A DNA stretch of 64,000 bases from Sordaria brevicollis (taxonomy: Eukaryota > Ascomycota > Sordariomycetes > Sordariales > Sordariaceae), in assembly GCA_033439795.1 (NCBI GenBank), contig JAUTDP010000013.1, forward strand, positions 1,612,001 to 1,676,000. The letters run 5' to 3'. Shown piece after piece: positions 25,122 to 36,846 of the stretch. A program made the translations under genes and the position numbers. Each line of letters opens with the position of its first letter. Position 1 is the first letter of the stretch. The notes beneath the pieces were generated by a model. The model searched no databases and was not told the origin of the DNA. It saw only the letters and a program-made list of their open reading frames with translations.

Positions 25122-28100
25122 TTAGTGGTCGGCCAACGTCCTCTGGCGCGGATCCGTCAATCTGGATGGATGTTGTTAGTACGAATAAAGCTAACAGCAA
25201 AGAATGTAAGGGTACGCACCGAATGATCTTGACGTCCTTATCGAGGGTGTTTCGTCCCTCGATGGCATTTGGTGTGATAAAGATGTACTGCCGGTTGACA
25301 GACCGACGAGCGGCAGTAATCTGTACCCATGTTAGCGATATGGCTCTTGACATAATCTGCTGTTGTCTGTAATATGTCAATGCTGCTATTATCGTGGTGA
25401 CTCACCAGCATATTCGTGCTGATTGCACGGTTGACATTGTCCATGAACACGTCAAACTCATCCAAGCATCTGAGCGGACTTCCCATGGCCTCCCAGATAC
25501 TCAGCAGCAGACAGATTGATGAGAAAGACTTCTCGCCACCGGACAACGTCTTCGTGTTCCTCCCGGCCGCTCTCTTCTCAGTCTTGTCAGGCTCGACCAC
25601 CAGATCCAAAGCTTTGCGCTCGTGGTCCAGCAGCAACTTCCCTCTAAAACCACGCTCGCTGAGAAGGTAGATGAAGTTGGCTCGGCTCTGTGACGAGATG
25701 TATCGCTGGAACTTGCGCCATTTCTCAAGGCGGATGGTCAGTGTTCGACGAAGACGAGTTGGGAGCCGCTTGGCGTTTTCAAGGTCTCTCTTCGCCTTAT
25801 CATAGTTCTCCTTTGCCCTCGTGAGGTTCGCTAACACTTCCTGGTCGCTCATGCCCCTCTTACGTCGCTCTTTCTCGAGTTGGTTGTTAATGTTTTGGTA
25901 TTGCTTTTCCAACTCCTCGAACTTGGTGTTGGGATTAACGTGGACTCGTTCTTCGCTCTTTAGTGTATCGGTGATCTTCTTGATGAAATCGGCGACCTCT
26001 TCAGTACCCTTTTCGCGCTTTTTCTCGGCTTTTTGCTTCTCGTTGTTGTATAGCTCAATGGAGGCATGAGCTTCATTAGCCTCTGTAAGGGTGATCTTCC
26101 GCACATCTTGCAGCTGGGTCACCTTCGCCTGCAACTTGTTGACGTCCTTTTCATACTTCTCGAATTCCCTCTTGATCTCCGAGAGCTGTGCTTGGGCTTC
26201 CGAGGACGCTTTGTTCTTCTCATCCTTCAAATTCCGAAGTTTGCCGTACTGAAGCCCGCAGGCCTCCTCCTTTTCCTTGGCGTCAGCCAATTCGGCCTTC
26301 AGGCCTGTAAGGCGAGAATCGCCGCCTTCGAATTCATCAAGTTCAGCTTGCACTTGGTCAATTTGAGCCCTGGCGTGCCGCAATTCGTTGTCAAATGTTT
26401 TCTTGTCTCTCTGACTCTTGGTGAGATCGCTACGGATTCTCTGGACTTCTTGTTGGATACGGCGGTATTCGCGATCGAGCACGCTATACTCTTGCTCCAA
26501 ATGCCGCAGGGTCTCCTTTTGGTAAGCAACCCGCGAGCCAACATCCGCCTTCATCCGTGGGCGTCTGTTGCAATCAGGAATCACAGGAGAGGTCGAAAAA
26601 CCCCCGCTGCCGTTGACCTGTAGCCGGAGGCCTTCGTCCCTCTTTTTGTCGTGGAAGCTTAGACAGGACTTCACGTTTCGGGGCCGTGGCCCATGAAACA
26701 TGACATCCTCTGCTTGAGTACGCTGCGGGATTAAGATCACCTGTTCAATCATATGACTGATGATCAACTGATCGCGTACCATGTCGTTGTCGATCTTCAG
26801 CGCGCGCAGAATGGTGTCGAAGGACGGATCCGGTTCTTTTCCTTCAGTGTTCAGCCGATGCCTATTGCCGATAAAGACTGGGGAGTTGCGGATGTTAAGC
26901 CTGTTCATCATGCTCTGAAGCAATTTTTGTTCGGCTATGCTCTGTACGATAAATCCACTGAGGCTGGCTCCCAGCTGCTTTTCCAGGATCGAAGACCACT
27001 GCGGCTTCAGTAGCTGAATATGAGCACCGAGCGGTCCCACCGGCTTGTTCTGAAACCTGGTCTCTCTCTCGATCATTGCCAGTAGTTCGGGAAGCCTGGC
27101 ATCGTAGCCAGCATAGATGGAGCCTTGGTCCCTTTCGGAGGACCTCAACTGCTGTTCCGCTGCGGTAATCTCGTTCTGCTTGCGAGTGCGCTCTTCGCCT
27201 TTCGCGTTCAGAAGTTTTTGGGCTTCGTCCACCTTGTTAAGAAGATCCTTCTCATTGTCTTTGGCCGTCAAGATCTTGGCCTCGACTTCTTTAACGCGCT
27301 CGTTGGCTTCCTCAAGCTCCCGGTTTTTGGAAAGAACGGCCTCTCCTGTGGCTTCCTCGAGGCGCCGTTCTTCGGCCGCAACTCTTTTCTCGAAGTCCTT
27401 CACTGTCGTGGTTGCACTTCTCAAGCTTTGGTGGGCTGCTCGTTCGTCTGCTTGGATCTGTGAAAGCTCATCCTTGATTGCTTGGGCTTTCTGCTTCTTC
27501 TCGTTTACCTGCTCTTCGAAGTCGTTTTTGCGCTGGATAGCCTCCTCCAATCTTTGCTGGTAGTCCCGGATGCGATCTTCAAAGCCTTCCAGCTCGACGC
27601 CTTTTTCCTTTGCCAGACGGTCTGCATCAGCAATTTTGCCCGTAAGTTCGGCAATCTCCACGTCCAGCTTGGTCAGCTTGGCCTCTTCTTGAACTACCTG
27701 GAGCCAACACATCTGGCCCCGGAGCTGGTGCAGTTTCGCTCTGAGCTTGCGGTTTCCGTCCATAGCATCCTTGTACCTCTTCGCTTGCTTGAGCTCCTCT
27801 TCGGCTAACTTGACGCGTACTTCTTGGTCGGGTACCTTGGCTTCAATCAATTCCAGATTCTCGGCGATCAACCTGTAGTCATTGTCCAACTGTTGCAACT
27901 GTACACCTTCAATGAAGAACTTATACTTTTGCTGCTTGGTAGACGAGTTGAGGAATTGACGGGCGTTGTCCTGCGAAAGCACGTTCAAAGGATTATCCAC
28001 CTGCAGGGCGTAGTACTCGACAATCTCCTCGACTTCCTGCCTTTTGGTAGATACGGTCTGGCCAGTGGCCGTCTTGACCTTGAAGCTGCTTCCGCCAGAC

Positions 28101-28891
28101 TTGGAGAAGTGACGCTCGACGATAATGGAATCTCCGTAAACATCATGCTTGTACGCATCTTGGCCTTGATTTTTGATTTTCACAATCAAGACAGCCTTTT
28201 CGGTGCCCTCCTTGACGAAACTCTTGAGGCTTCCGCCACGATTGGTGGAGCTGGCTTTGCCACCGAGGCACAGGGTGATGGCGGTCAAGATGGCGCTCTT
28301 TCCACTTCCGTTTTCACCCACGATGAAATTGAGGAGCGGCCCGAGTTCACAGTGTAGTCGTGTATGACACATGAAGTTGACGCACGTGATGCTTTCCAAG
28401 ATACCATTATCGGCTACTGCGTTGTCGCCCAGCCGGTTCGGTTTGAAGCGGAGACGCTGCGTGGCGCGCTGGTCATCGGCATCCTGATGCTGCAAATGTT
28501 CGAAGTTACCGTCACGCATCAACTCGTATTGAGTCTTGGGGGGCGAGTCGGGTGATGCTGGACCTCGCCCATCGTCGAGAGCAGCGTCGTCGTCGTCGTC
28601 GTCGTCATCGCCATCGCCTGGAGTGGCATGGCGATTGGTGGTCACACGAGCTCTTTTAGCTTGGTTGGCATTTGAGCGCTGTGTAGCATGTTAGCAGGCA
28701 TGTTATGTATGGGTTGTCAGATGAAGTGTAAACTGGTAGATGTATTGATGTCGTGTCGAGACTGATAGACTGTATGTATCGCTTACCGTCGAAGTTTCTT
28801 CCTCGCTATCATCGCTCTGAGGTGCCGGCCGCTGACGTTTTCGTGAGGACTCGGCGCTGGCCTCACCATCAACGAGTGTTCGAGATGGCAT
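25122..28891 (-). CDS. SMC6: Structural maintenance of chromosomes protein 6 (SMC5/6 complex)
   Basis: Four exons, 28,891-28,787; 28,678-25,406; 25,320-25,220; 25,161-25,122, give about 1,172 residues, normal for Smc6. After a charged N-terminal tail with an Asp run, the Walker A motif GENGSGKS lies near residues 156-163. Two coiled-coil arms rich in Glu/Lys/Gln flank a hinge near the middle. The C-terminal ATPase half has the ABC signature 'KTLSGGEKSFSSICLLLSIW' and Walker B 'LRCLDEFDVFMDNVNR'. The two short last exons restore the conserved end ('ITAARRSVNRQYIFITPNAI', then 'LTDPRQRTLADH'). With Smc5 and the Nse subunits it forms the complex that handles recombination intermediates and stalled replication forks. 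The last introns are 85 nt and 58 nt. Without them the reading frame runs on into unrelated residues, so splicing here matters for annotation. Confidence 0.95.
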
Positions 28892-29827
28892 TTTGTAGGT
28901 GCCAAACGGCTGTGCCTACCCGTGCGTAGGTAGGGTCCTGCGCAAGGGACAGAGACAGTGGAAGGGGAAAGGAATCCAAGATGGAAAAGGATTGTTTCGA
29001 AAAGGTTGTCAAGAATAATGATGGATGGCAGATCGGATAGGGAAAAGATTGCGAGGAGCGCTGAGCGCTGCCTTCCGATCTTTTTGAATCTGCTTTCTGT
29101 GGCTTTTTTTCAAGCCTCAAGTCCAAGTGGAAATGTGCATCTGCCATCAACAACAAGGGCATGCATCATAGGCAGAGCAGTGTGTGCAAGAAGAAAGTGG
29201 AAAACGCGTCCCAACGCGGGGAGTTTCACCACACAGGCCCCAGTCGCCCCACTTGGTGCCTGCAGTTCGGAGTCTCATTAGCGACCTTCTTTGCGAAAGG
29301 TACAGAGGCGCGCCAGATGTTAGAGCGAAGTCACGGGATCACGCACCAAGTTGGTGGCGCCTGGCAAAGTTAGTTGGGGGACTTGCGGGGGGGGGGTACT
29401 TACAAACTAGGGACGGGAAGTTGGGGTAGCTCCACCCATGGTAGTTAAGGTGGGGGTGCATGGTACCTGCACTCCAACTGTAGGTACCAGTCCCGAACAG
29501 AGCTGTACAAAAAAAAAACGTTGTTTAACTGACGTGGAGGCAGACTTCCCAACGACGCAGACTTACATCACATCACGTCGGGTCTTGACCAAAAAGGAGC
29601 CGATTTCCACAGTTTTTGAAGTTACCCAGAGTACAAATTCTCTCATCGGCTGGACAATGCTAGTTTGTGGTGTTTCGCACCTATAACAAGAGTAAGAAAC
29701 CCGGACTAGATACTAGCAGACTTCTGGGTGAGAGCCAGCTGAAGGAAATTCATCAACAAAAATCGAGAAGAAGAAGAAGAAGGAACTGGGCAGGAAGAAA
29801 GGGCAAAAACACAAGCGGGACACACAG
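28892..29827. promoter_or_regulatory. Divergent intergenic region SMC6 / ECD
   Basis: 936 bases between divergent starts. It contains a G run near 29,389-29,398, and an A run near 29,510. Both promoters and leaders are expected here. No gene is supported. Confidence 0.5.
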
Positions 29828-32034
29828 ATGGACTCCTCCAACGAGCCTAGGCCGGGAGACGACACCTTCGATGGCTTTCGAATGAGTCTCCCCGAGAACT
29901 GTGTTGAGTACATGCTGTTCATTGTCAGCGACCAGGCCGTGGCCCAGAGAACAACACTTTCGAGCCTGGAAACAGTCAGGAAAGTGGCCCTCCAGAAGCT
30001 TGACGAACTTACCAAGGACTACATCTGGCAACGTGAGGGGCTGAAGCTTGAAACAAAGATCGAAAATGGTATGTCTTACTCTGCTATCGCTGTACATGAA
30101 TGAAAACTTCCTGTCACTCATCGCATCGACCAATAGCTAGATGTTCTCGTGAAACTCCTGCTAATAAAACGGTCCATTGCAGGCTTAGTTTACCTTCATG
30201 GCCGTACTGATTACGGTGATAATGTCGAAGACGAATGGTTGATAGTTTACTTCCTGCGGGAACTGAGTATCACCTTCCCCAACTTATGGATCCGCATTTT
30301 CGACAGCGACGGCGAGTTCCTCCTCATCGAAGCCGCCAAAGTCCTTCCCAAGTGGCTGAGCCCCGAGATGGACGCCAACCGAGTATGGATTAACTCTGGC
30401 CAGCTACGCATCATCCCGCTTCTTCCCTCCTCTTCCTCCTCCTCCTCCTCCTCCTCATCATCATCTTCAAACCCCAATCGAGTCACTCTCCACGAAGCCC
30501 TCTCCGTAATCAGGACCACCCCCAACATCCTCACCCACTCCCCCTTCATCGAAGCCGAAGCCTTCTACCGTCTCGAGAAATACCCCGGCCACATCACCTC
30601 CTCCATCCACCACGCCCTCATCACCACCCCCGCAAGCTAGCCTACATCCTGCACGAGCGGCCCAAAGCCGTCGCGCCCGCCACCGAAGCCTTCTACCTCC
30701 GCGACCCCGTGTCGCTGAAACCGCTTCTCTCACCCACCCCGGACTCATTGCTGTTCCCACCAAAGGACCTCGTGACCGTCAGCGTCCGCCTGACCAAAGT
30801 CCTCTACGCGCAGCTCAAGTCACAGCACTTTGACCCGCCGCCGGTGTGGAGGGAGCACTTCCTGCAGAGTGCGCAGCTGGAAGAGCTGTCGCTGTCTAAA
30901 ACGGAAGAGGGAAGGCAGGCCCTTCAGAAGCTGAAAATGCTCGGAAGGTTGGAGATGGGGATGAAGTTGACGACGGGCTTCGAGATCCTTGCTCGCGGCG
31001 CGGACAAGAGCAATAATCGGGTGGCGAGGGAGGTGGCGCTGTTGCTGGAGGATTTGGCGGAGGATGGAGAGGAGGAGGCGCTGCCGAGCGATGAGGAGAT
31101 TAAGAAGTGGAAGGATGTGGAGAAGGACGATGATGATAGCTGGATGGATATTGACTTTGCGGACTTTGAGAGGGAGTTGGCTGGTGCTGGTGCTGGTGAG
31201 CAAGGGACGACGACACGGTCGCAACAGGAGAAGCAGCGGAAGGATGGCGCTGCTGATGATGAAATGCCGACCTTTGGAGATGCGACCACACAAGCCGATT
31301 TACGAAAGATTGTCTCACGATTTGAGGCATTCCTTAACGACGAAACAGCAGGTCTCGACGGAGCTGAAATCGACGAGATGGATCAGGATGATGACGACGA
31401 CGAGGGGGACTCAGACTTGGATACCGATAGCGAGGATGAAGACAAGGAAGTCAGTTTCGACGAAGAACAATTCTCGAGGATGATGAGGGAGATGATGGGG
31501 ATACCGACAACTACAACAGCAGCAGGATCAGAGACAGCCACCACCAACCCCACTGCTGCCACGCAAAAGCCTGACACGACCAAGGGCAACAAGGGCAAAG
31601 AAAAGGACGAGGAAATGGACATGGACGAGGATGAGCAAAAGGAACTCGAAGCTCTCATGGCCCAAATGGAGAAGGAACTCAACTCATACGGGGCACTACA
31701 GCTAGATCCTCAAAAGGCCAAGACTAGCAAGGCTTCCACGAGAGCATTGAAGGGTGAGTTACCACAAGAAGGACCATCATCGAAGGGTGAGACAGTAAAC
31801 AAAGACATGGTCAAGACCACCATGGCAGAGGGTGATAGCGATGGCGACGAAGACGACGAAGACGAGGAGGATGGTGATGATGTGGACCTTGACTATAATC
31901 TAGCCAAGAACTTGTTGGAGAGCTTCAAGAGCCAGGCGGGTATGGCTGGTCCAGCGGGCAACCTGCTTGGGTTGATGGGTATGATGTTGCCCCGTGATGA
32001 AGAGGACGAAGATGTTCCAGGGGGTAAGTCTTAG
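29828..32034 (+). CDS. Ecdysoneless (SGT1/ECD) family protein, frameshifted
   Basis: Exon 1 is 29,828-30,068; a 114-nt intron (GTATGT ... TTGCAG) leads to exon 2 at 30,183. The protein starts 'MDSSNEPRPGDDTFDGFRMS' and has the family's 'YGDNVEDEWLIVYFLRELS', 'IRIFDSDGEFLLIEAAKVLP' and 'WINSGQLRIIPL'. A Ser run encoded by TCC/TCA follows. At the C-run 30,627-30,631 the frame breaks: as written, translation stops at 30,640 after 232 residues. The family sequence resumes in the +1-related frame ('LAYILHERPKAVAPATEAFY') and stays open to 32,034, including the conserved 'REHFLQSAQLEELSLSKTEE' and a long acidic tail. With one more base in the run the protein would be about 697 residues. ECD proteins act in pre-mRNA splicing (Prp8 maturation) and cell-cycle control in animals and yeasts; the fungal role is inferred. 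Either a sequence error or a true lesion could explain the break. Confidence 0.85.
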
Positions 32035-32973
32035 CTAGGCACAATAGGCGGATTGGTGAGCATTCAGACGTGCCCGAGTACAGCTTGGAAAAAAAGATGA
32101 GATTGAATTCGTCAACTTGGACATCCTTACCGATACCCCCTGGGATCAAGGATATATATCGCAGACTCTGCGTGTTCTGGAACAAATTAGCTCACAACTA
32201 GTGAAAACCGTGAGCATCGGTTATCAATGCTCCTAGTTTAACGGGCGGTTCTAGATCGAACCCCTCCTTGACTGAAACCACACATCGTTGAGATATCTTT
32301 GCTAACACTGTATGAGCAAGATACTGCAATCAGGTAACCGTTTTTGCCATTGACATATGACTGCTCAAGATCAGAAGCGGTTATCTGTATTTGTATGCAG
32401 CTCGAAGAGACTAGGAGACCTTCAAGGTGCACAAAGACTAAGACAACGTCCACTTGTTCGTCTTATCATCCCCATTCAGCCAACCAAACGGCAGACGCAG
32501 CTAAAACAACCAACTGCCTCGGTCCAATCTCCCTCATAACATCATTCACTTTTCAGATCCCAATCATGCCCAAGACCCCACAAAACAACTGGAAAGCCGT
32601 TCACCATCTCTCCCCAAGTGATACCCTACCCAGGCGTGTCGACCAGTCGACCGCAAATCGGTCCGCTTTTTCTGCTGGACAGAAAATGATTCTTAGCGAC
32701 CAACGAATGGTATACACTTTTCTTTTGGTTTCTTTCTTCACATAACGAACAGAAGATTCGTATCTTTATAGTTTTGCGTTACAAGTTAGTCAGCTTGCTC
32801 TTCTTAGATTTGGGTCGTTTTGCTCGTCATCATTGTGTGTTTTGTGTGTCCATTAAAATGTCTAACTTTCCAAACAACCGCGCAAAAGGGCGGCCCACGC
32901 AACGCAATGCAAGTAAAAGAAACTGAAACAGACACTTCTCCTCGAGTTTCCTTGTAAAGGGTATATATGCAGC
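32035..32973. other. Convergent 3' intergenic region ECD / metacaspase
   Basis: 939 bases holding both 3' UTRs. An open frame of 133 codons at 32,344-32,745 shows no motif and is probably fortuitous. Confidence 0.5.
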
Positions 32974-34917
32974 TCAGATCTTAAACGTGGTAACCAAATA
33001 ACGGCTTGACGAGGGGTTGTAGAATGATGACGAGGAATGTGAAGAGGGGGAAGCCTCACCAAGAGGATGGCTACACGACAGCTGAGGCTTCTGTGTGTAA
33101 CGCGTTTGCAGTTCGTCTCGGATGCTGTTGAGCAGCTGGACATAGCTCTGCTGAGGGTTCTTCTTGAGGGCGTTGATGAAAGCCCAGGACATAGCGCCTG
33201 TAGCTTGTGAAGCAATTGTGGCATCGGCTCTGTGAAGAAGATGACAAGGTTAGCAGATGAGTTTTAATATCAGACTTGAAGTGACGTTTGGGGACGGAAA
33301 TTATCGGCTGGTGTGAAGGCGATCAAACGTGACCCGTCGCCCTAGATGCAAAGTCACAGACCATAATGATGATCGTACTTTGCATCTAGAGCGTAGGTTG
33401 AAGGTATGTACAAGCAAGAAGTGTCCTAAGCAATCCCTTTGATGTGCCCACTTGACGGCGCCAACTTGAATCCCAAACGCCATGTGACCTTGATAACCAA
33501 AGCTTCCGATGCCTGGGCCATAAAAAAGAAATAGGGAAAGAATGCGTCAAGAACAAGGAATCATAATAGAGGGGTATACGAACGAGGTCTGATCATCCTT
33601 GCTTCCGGAGAACATGACAACATCGGCCGGTGATGTCTTGGTTGCCAATGCTCTTGCGTGAGCATCTCCACCGCCAGTGGCCTTCTTGAAAATCCCCATA
33701 ATGTTGTTCGCGACGCCATAGAGATCGCCTTGGCTGTAGGAGGAGATGGCACCAAGAAGGCCTTGGCCAGCTTCCTTGGCAAGGTTGGGCTCCTTGAGGA
33801 TGCCCTGGGTTGAGTAGATGTAAGGCAAATCGAGCGCAGTTCCCGAGTGGCATGAGTCGAAGATCGCGGTCAGCCGGACGCCGGCTTGTAGAGGTCTGAC
33901 CATAATTCGATGCATCTCATCGTCGGTGATGTGGCCGACTTGTCGGAAATCAACCGGATAAATAACTTCGTCGTATCCGTCCTCCTCATCGCCGTCAAGA
34001 TCTTTGGTTTGGCCTCCGTGCCCTAGCAAACGCAAGTGTCAGAGGCAGGCCTTTCACTGTCAGCGAGGAGAGCATCTTGGGTGCTTACCGGAGTAGTGGA
34101 AAAATAATGAGTCGTTGGGCCTAGCGTCCTTGACCAGCCAGTGCATCGCCCTGAGGATGTTCTGCTTCGTAGGTTGACTCATTGGGTTTTGCTGGTCATC
34201 TGTAAGAATAACCATATCCTCGCGCTTGTACCCAAAATGCTCGACCAGGTATGCTGACATGTTCCGAACATCGTTGATACATCCTCTTAGCTGGCCGCGC
34301 TGGCCAAAGTAGTTGATACCGATGAGCAAAGCCTTGTGTCGACCGTTGCACTGCGAATAACGAAAGTTGTAGTCCGCTGGAGCGCCATATCCGAACTGCT
34401 GAGGTGCTTGAGGAGGAGGCGGAGGAGCTTGGTGGTTCCCATGTGAGTACGAATTCGAGTTCACCGTTGGCATGTTCGCTTCTGGACGAATCATTAGAAG
34501 TCACACTTTGAGCAGTGGGCAATGGTAGCTAGCACTCACCAGGTCTGCCATAATGAGCGTTGGGAGGGTTGCCATATCCTTGTGTAGGTGTCTGTTTGCA
34601 GCTGATGTTTAGCATGCCACTCCGTGGACGTCGATTATGGTAATAAGCTTGAACGAACCTGCTGCTGTGGGTTCCAGTACTGCTGCTGTTGGGGACCTGG
34701 TGAGGGCTGATGATAGCCCATGTAGGATTGTTGCTGAGGAGGTGGTTGCTGATAGGCATTGTATGCGGGTTGGCTGCGAAAGTTAGGACCGCAGTTTTGA
34801 TAACAAGGCTACGAGTATAGTTGAATAAACATACGGAGGGTAGTAGCCGCCATATTGTGGTTGAGAGGGCGGGACGTAGCCTCCTCCATTGTAACCCGCG
34901 CCGGGGTAACCAGACAT
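32974..34917 (-). CDS. Metacaspase (type I, peptidase C14)
   Basis: Six exons, 34,917-34,835; 34,773-34,659; 34,591-34,540; 34,478-34,089; 34,022-33,584; 33,229-32,974, give about 444 residues. The N-terminal third is a Pro/Gln/Tyr/Gly-rich prodomain ('[20 protein letters not shown]'). The caspase fold begins at '[20 protein letters not shown]'. The catalytic His lies in '[20 protein letters not shown]', formed across intron 4, and the catalytic Cys in '[16 protein letters not shown]'. The p10-like part has '[20 protein letters not shown]', formed across a 354-nt intron. These enzymes are Arg/Lys-specific, Ca2+-activated cysteine proteases linked to programmed cell death, ageing and protein quality control in fungi. 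The extreme C-terminus is uncertain: after '[10 protein letters not shown]' the open frame runs 28 more residues to a TGA, whereas the family usually ends within about ten residues. A donor-like GTGAGG sits there, but no acceptor I tried gave a family-like end. Confidence 0.9.
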
Positions 34918-35398
34918 GATCGGCGACTGGATATAAGTTGAACAGGCTCTGAGAGATTTGGGTCAGGCACCCCAGAGACGGTGCAGGATCGATGAGGCTC
35001 GGCGAATCACTGGTCCTGGCTTTATTTCTTCTTTTTTTTTGGAATTGGGCCGGAAGACTGAGGTCTGGTGTCGGACAAGTCGGGGAGCGCGGTTGAGGTT
35101 TATGTCAGACTAGGCGGGAAGAGTATGATATCTGTCGTGGTCGAGATAGAGTTTGACACAGGATGGCAAGAGTGGAGGGAAGACGGCGTTGATAAGTGAG
35201 GCCGGTATATATGATGTTTCCAACGAAAGGGAAGCAAGCGCGTCTAGATTCTTTCAGACGGGCGCCAGGTCAGTACTGGAGCATGGATTGACACCCGATT
35301 TGGAACAGACAGATGGCCGAGTTAGGCAAGAAGCACGGGATGGCGCAAGTCGAGAACACCACCAAGACTGGAGTGTATGTTCCGCCCGAGTATACAGA

Positions 35399-35437
35399 GG
35401 GTCTGAAGGGTCTGAAGGGTCTGAAGGGTCTGAAGGG
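35399..35437. repeat. 9-bp minisatellite GGGTCTGAA x4
   Basis: Four perfect tandem copies of GGGTCTGAA plus a final GGG. Confidence 0.9.
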
Positions 35438-36787
35438 CGCAGGGCATGTACCCGAGAGAGCGGTCAAAAGGCCGATTTGGGGACAACTCACATGCAGGGA
35501 GTCGAAGAGGCTTGGTTGCTGTTAGATCGCAGGGGCCGGGGTGTCTCTTCGACGGCCCAAAGGTGTGATGTGTGCAGGAGGAAAAGAGTGGGAAGTGGAA
35601 AAAGGTGACGGTACCGGCTCGTCGCGATGTTTGGGGTCAACGCAACCAAGGTCACAAGCAAATGGGCGGCAGCTTGGATTGAGTGTGGAAGGGCGAAAAG
35701 AGTCGAGCAAGGAAGCCGCGCGCAGAAAGGATGGCGGGCGGGAGTTGAAGAGTGGAGATTCGAGAGCCAGAAAGGTCCACCATATCGATGAGCGAAGCCG
35801 AGCATTCGTTGTCGGCTGTTTTGGCTTCTGCAAGTGTACAAGCGAAAGTACCTCACTATCTTACTTTCTCGCCCAAGCGCTCCCTGTAAACACCTCCTCA
35901 CCTACAATATTTGGTAGCAGAGATACATCAGCGGCGCAACACTCCAAGTCATCATTGGGCGAATCCCAAACTCTGATAGGCCGATCACCAGGCGGGGCAG
36001 GACAGCAAGACGAAAGGAAAGGCTTCCCTTGGCTGTGATCAACGCCAAGCAACGTGGAGTGCGGATCCCGAAATTGGGAAGAAGCGACCGAACCCTTGAA
36101 AGTTGAGTTGAGACGAGCAGTGACACGAGCAGTGACGAGATCGCTTGCAACAGAACAACAGCGAAAAAGGTATGACGGAACTGCGCCATATCAAAAGAGC
36201 CCTATTACAACAAATATTATATATGAGGTGCCTTATTATCCATTGCTCCATGTCTAGTTCGAATCCATATCTTGGATGTATACTCCTACATTCCCGTTTG
36301 TACCTACACTGGTCTACTTACACAGTAATATTAGCTGCCTGTGATGTGGAGAGGCATGCATGCCATTAAAATGCAACGGCATTGCATCGAGCAACAGAGA
36401 CACTTCACCATCGAGGCGCAAGATTCCCCAGACAGCAACCGTCTTCCCCATCGTCGCAATCAAAACAAATGCATGGTGACGGGCCAAAATATCGAACCAT
36501 CAAAGTCGCTAGTCTTGTCGCCAGGTCGTCATATGCCATCGGCAAGTCCTTTGATCATTTTGACGGTTGGCTATCAACAACGGCTCTGTTCAGCTCGGCC
36601 AGCTCGCTGCTACAGCCCGCCGGCCCTCCGTTGCGCCTCTGTGTGCTGCCGCTGGTGGGATAGCAGACGCTCGGAGGTCTAGCCCACTTGAGAGTCCCGC
36701 TCCGAGCTGTCGTAGCTGAGCGTATCGTAGAGCTGGCAATTTCCCTACACATGGACAGCACAACCCCATTACCCCAATGCCAAATGG

Positions 36788-36843
<56 letters not shown>
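36788..36843. repeat. Pure 56-base poly(A) run
   Basis: An uninterrupted A run of 56 bases followed by GGGGG. It is not preceded by coding sequence that would mark it as a retroposed mRNA tail. Confidence 0.95.

Positions 36844-36846
<3 letters not shown>

Noticed and set aside
35153..36038. Open frames upstream of the metacaspase containing GLK or SEG repeats
   Set aside because: The repeats come from the 9-bp minisatellite read in different frames. Nothing else suggests coding.
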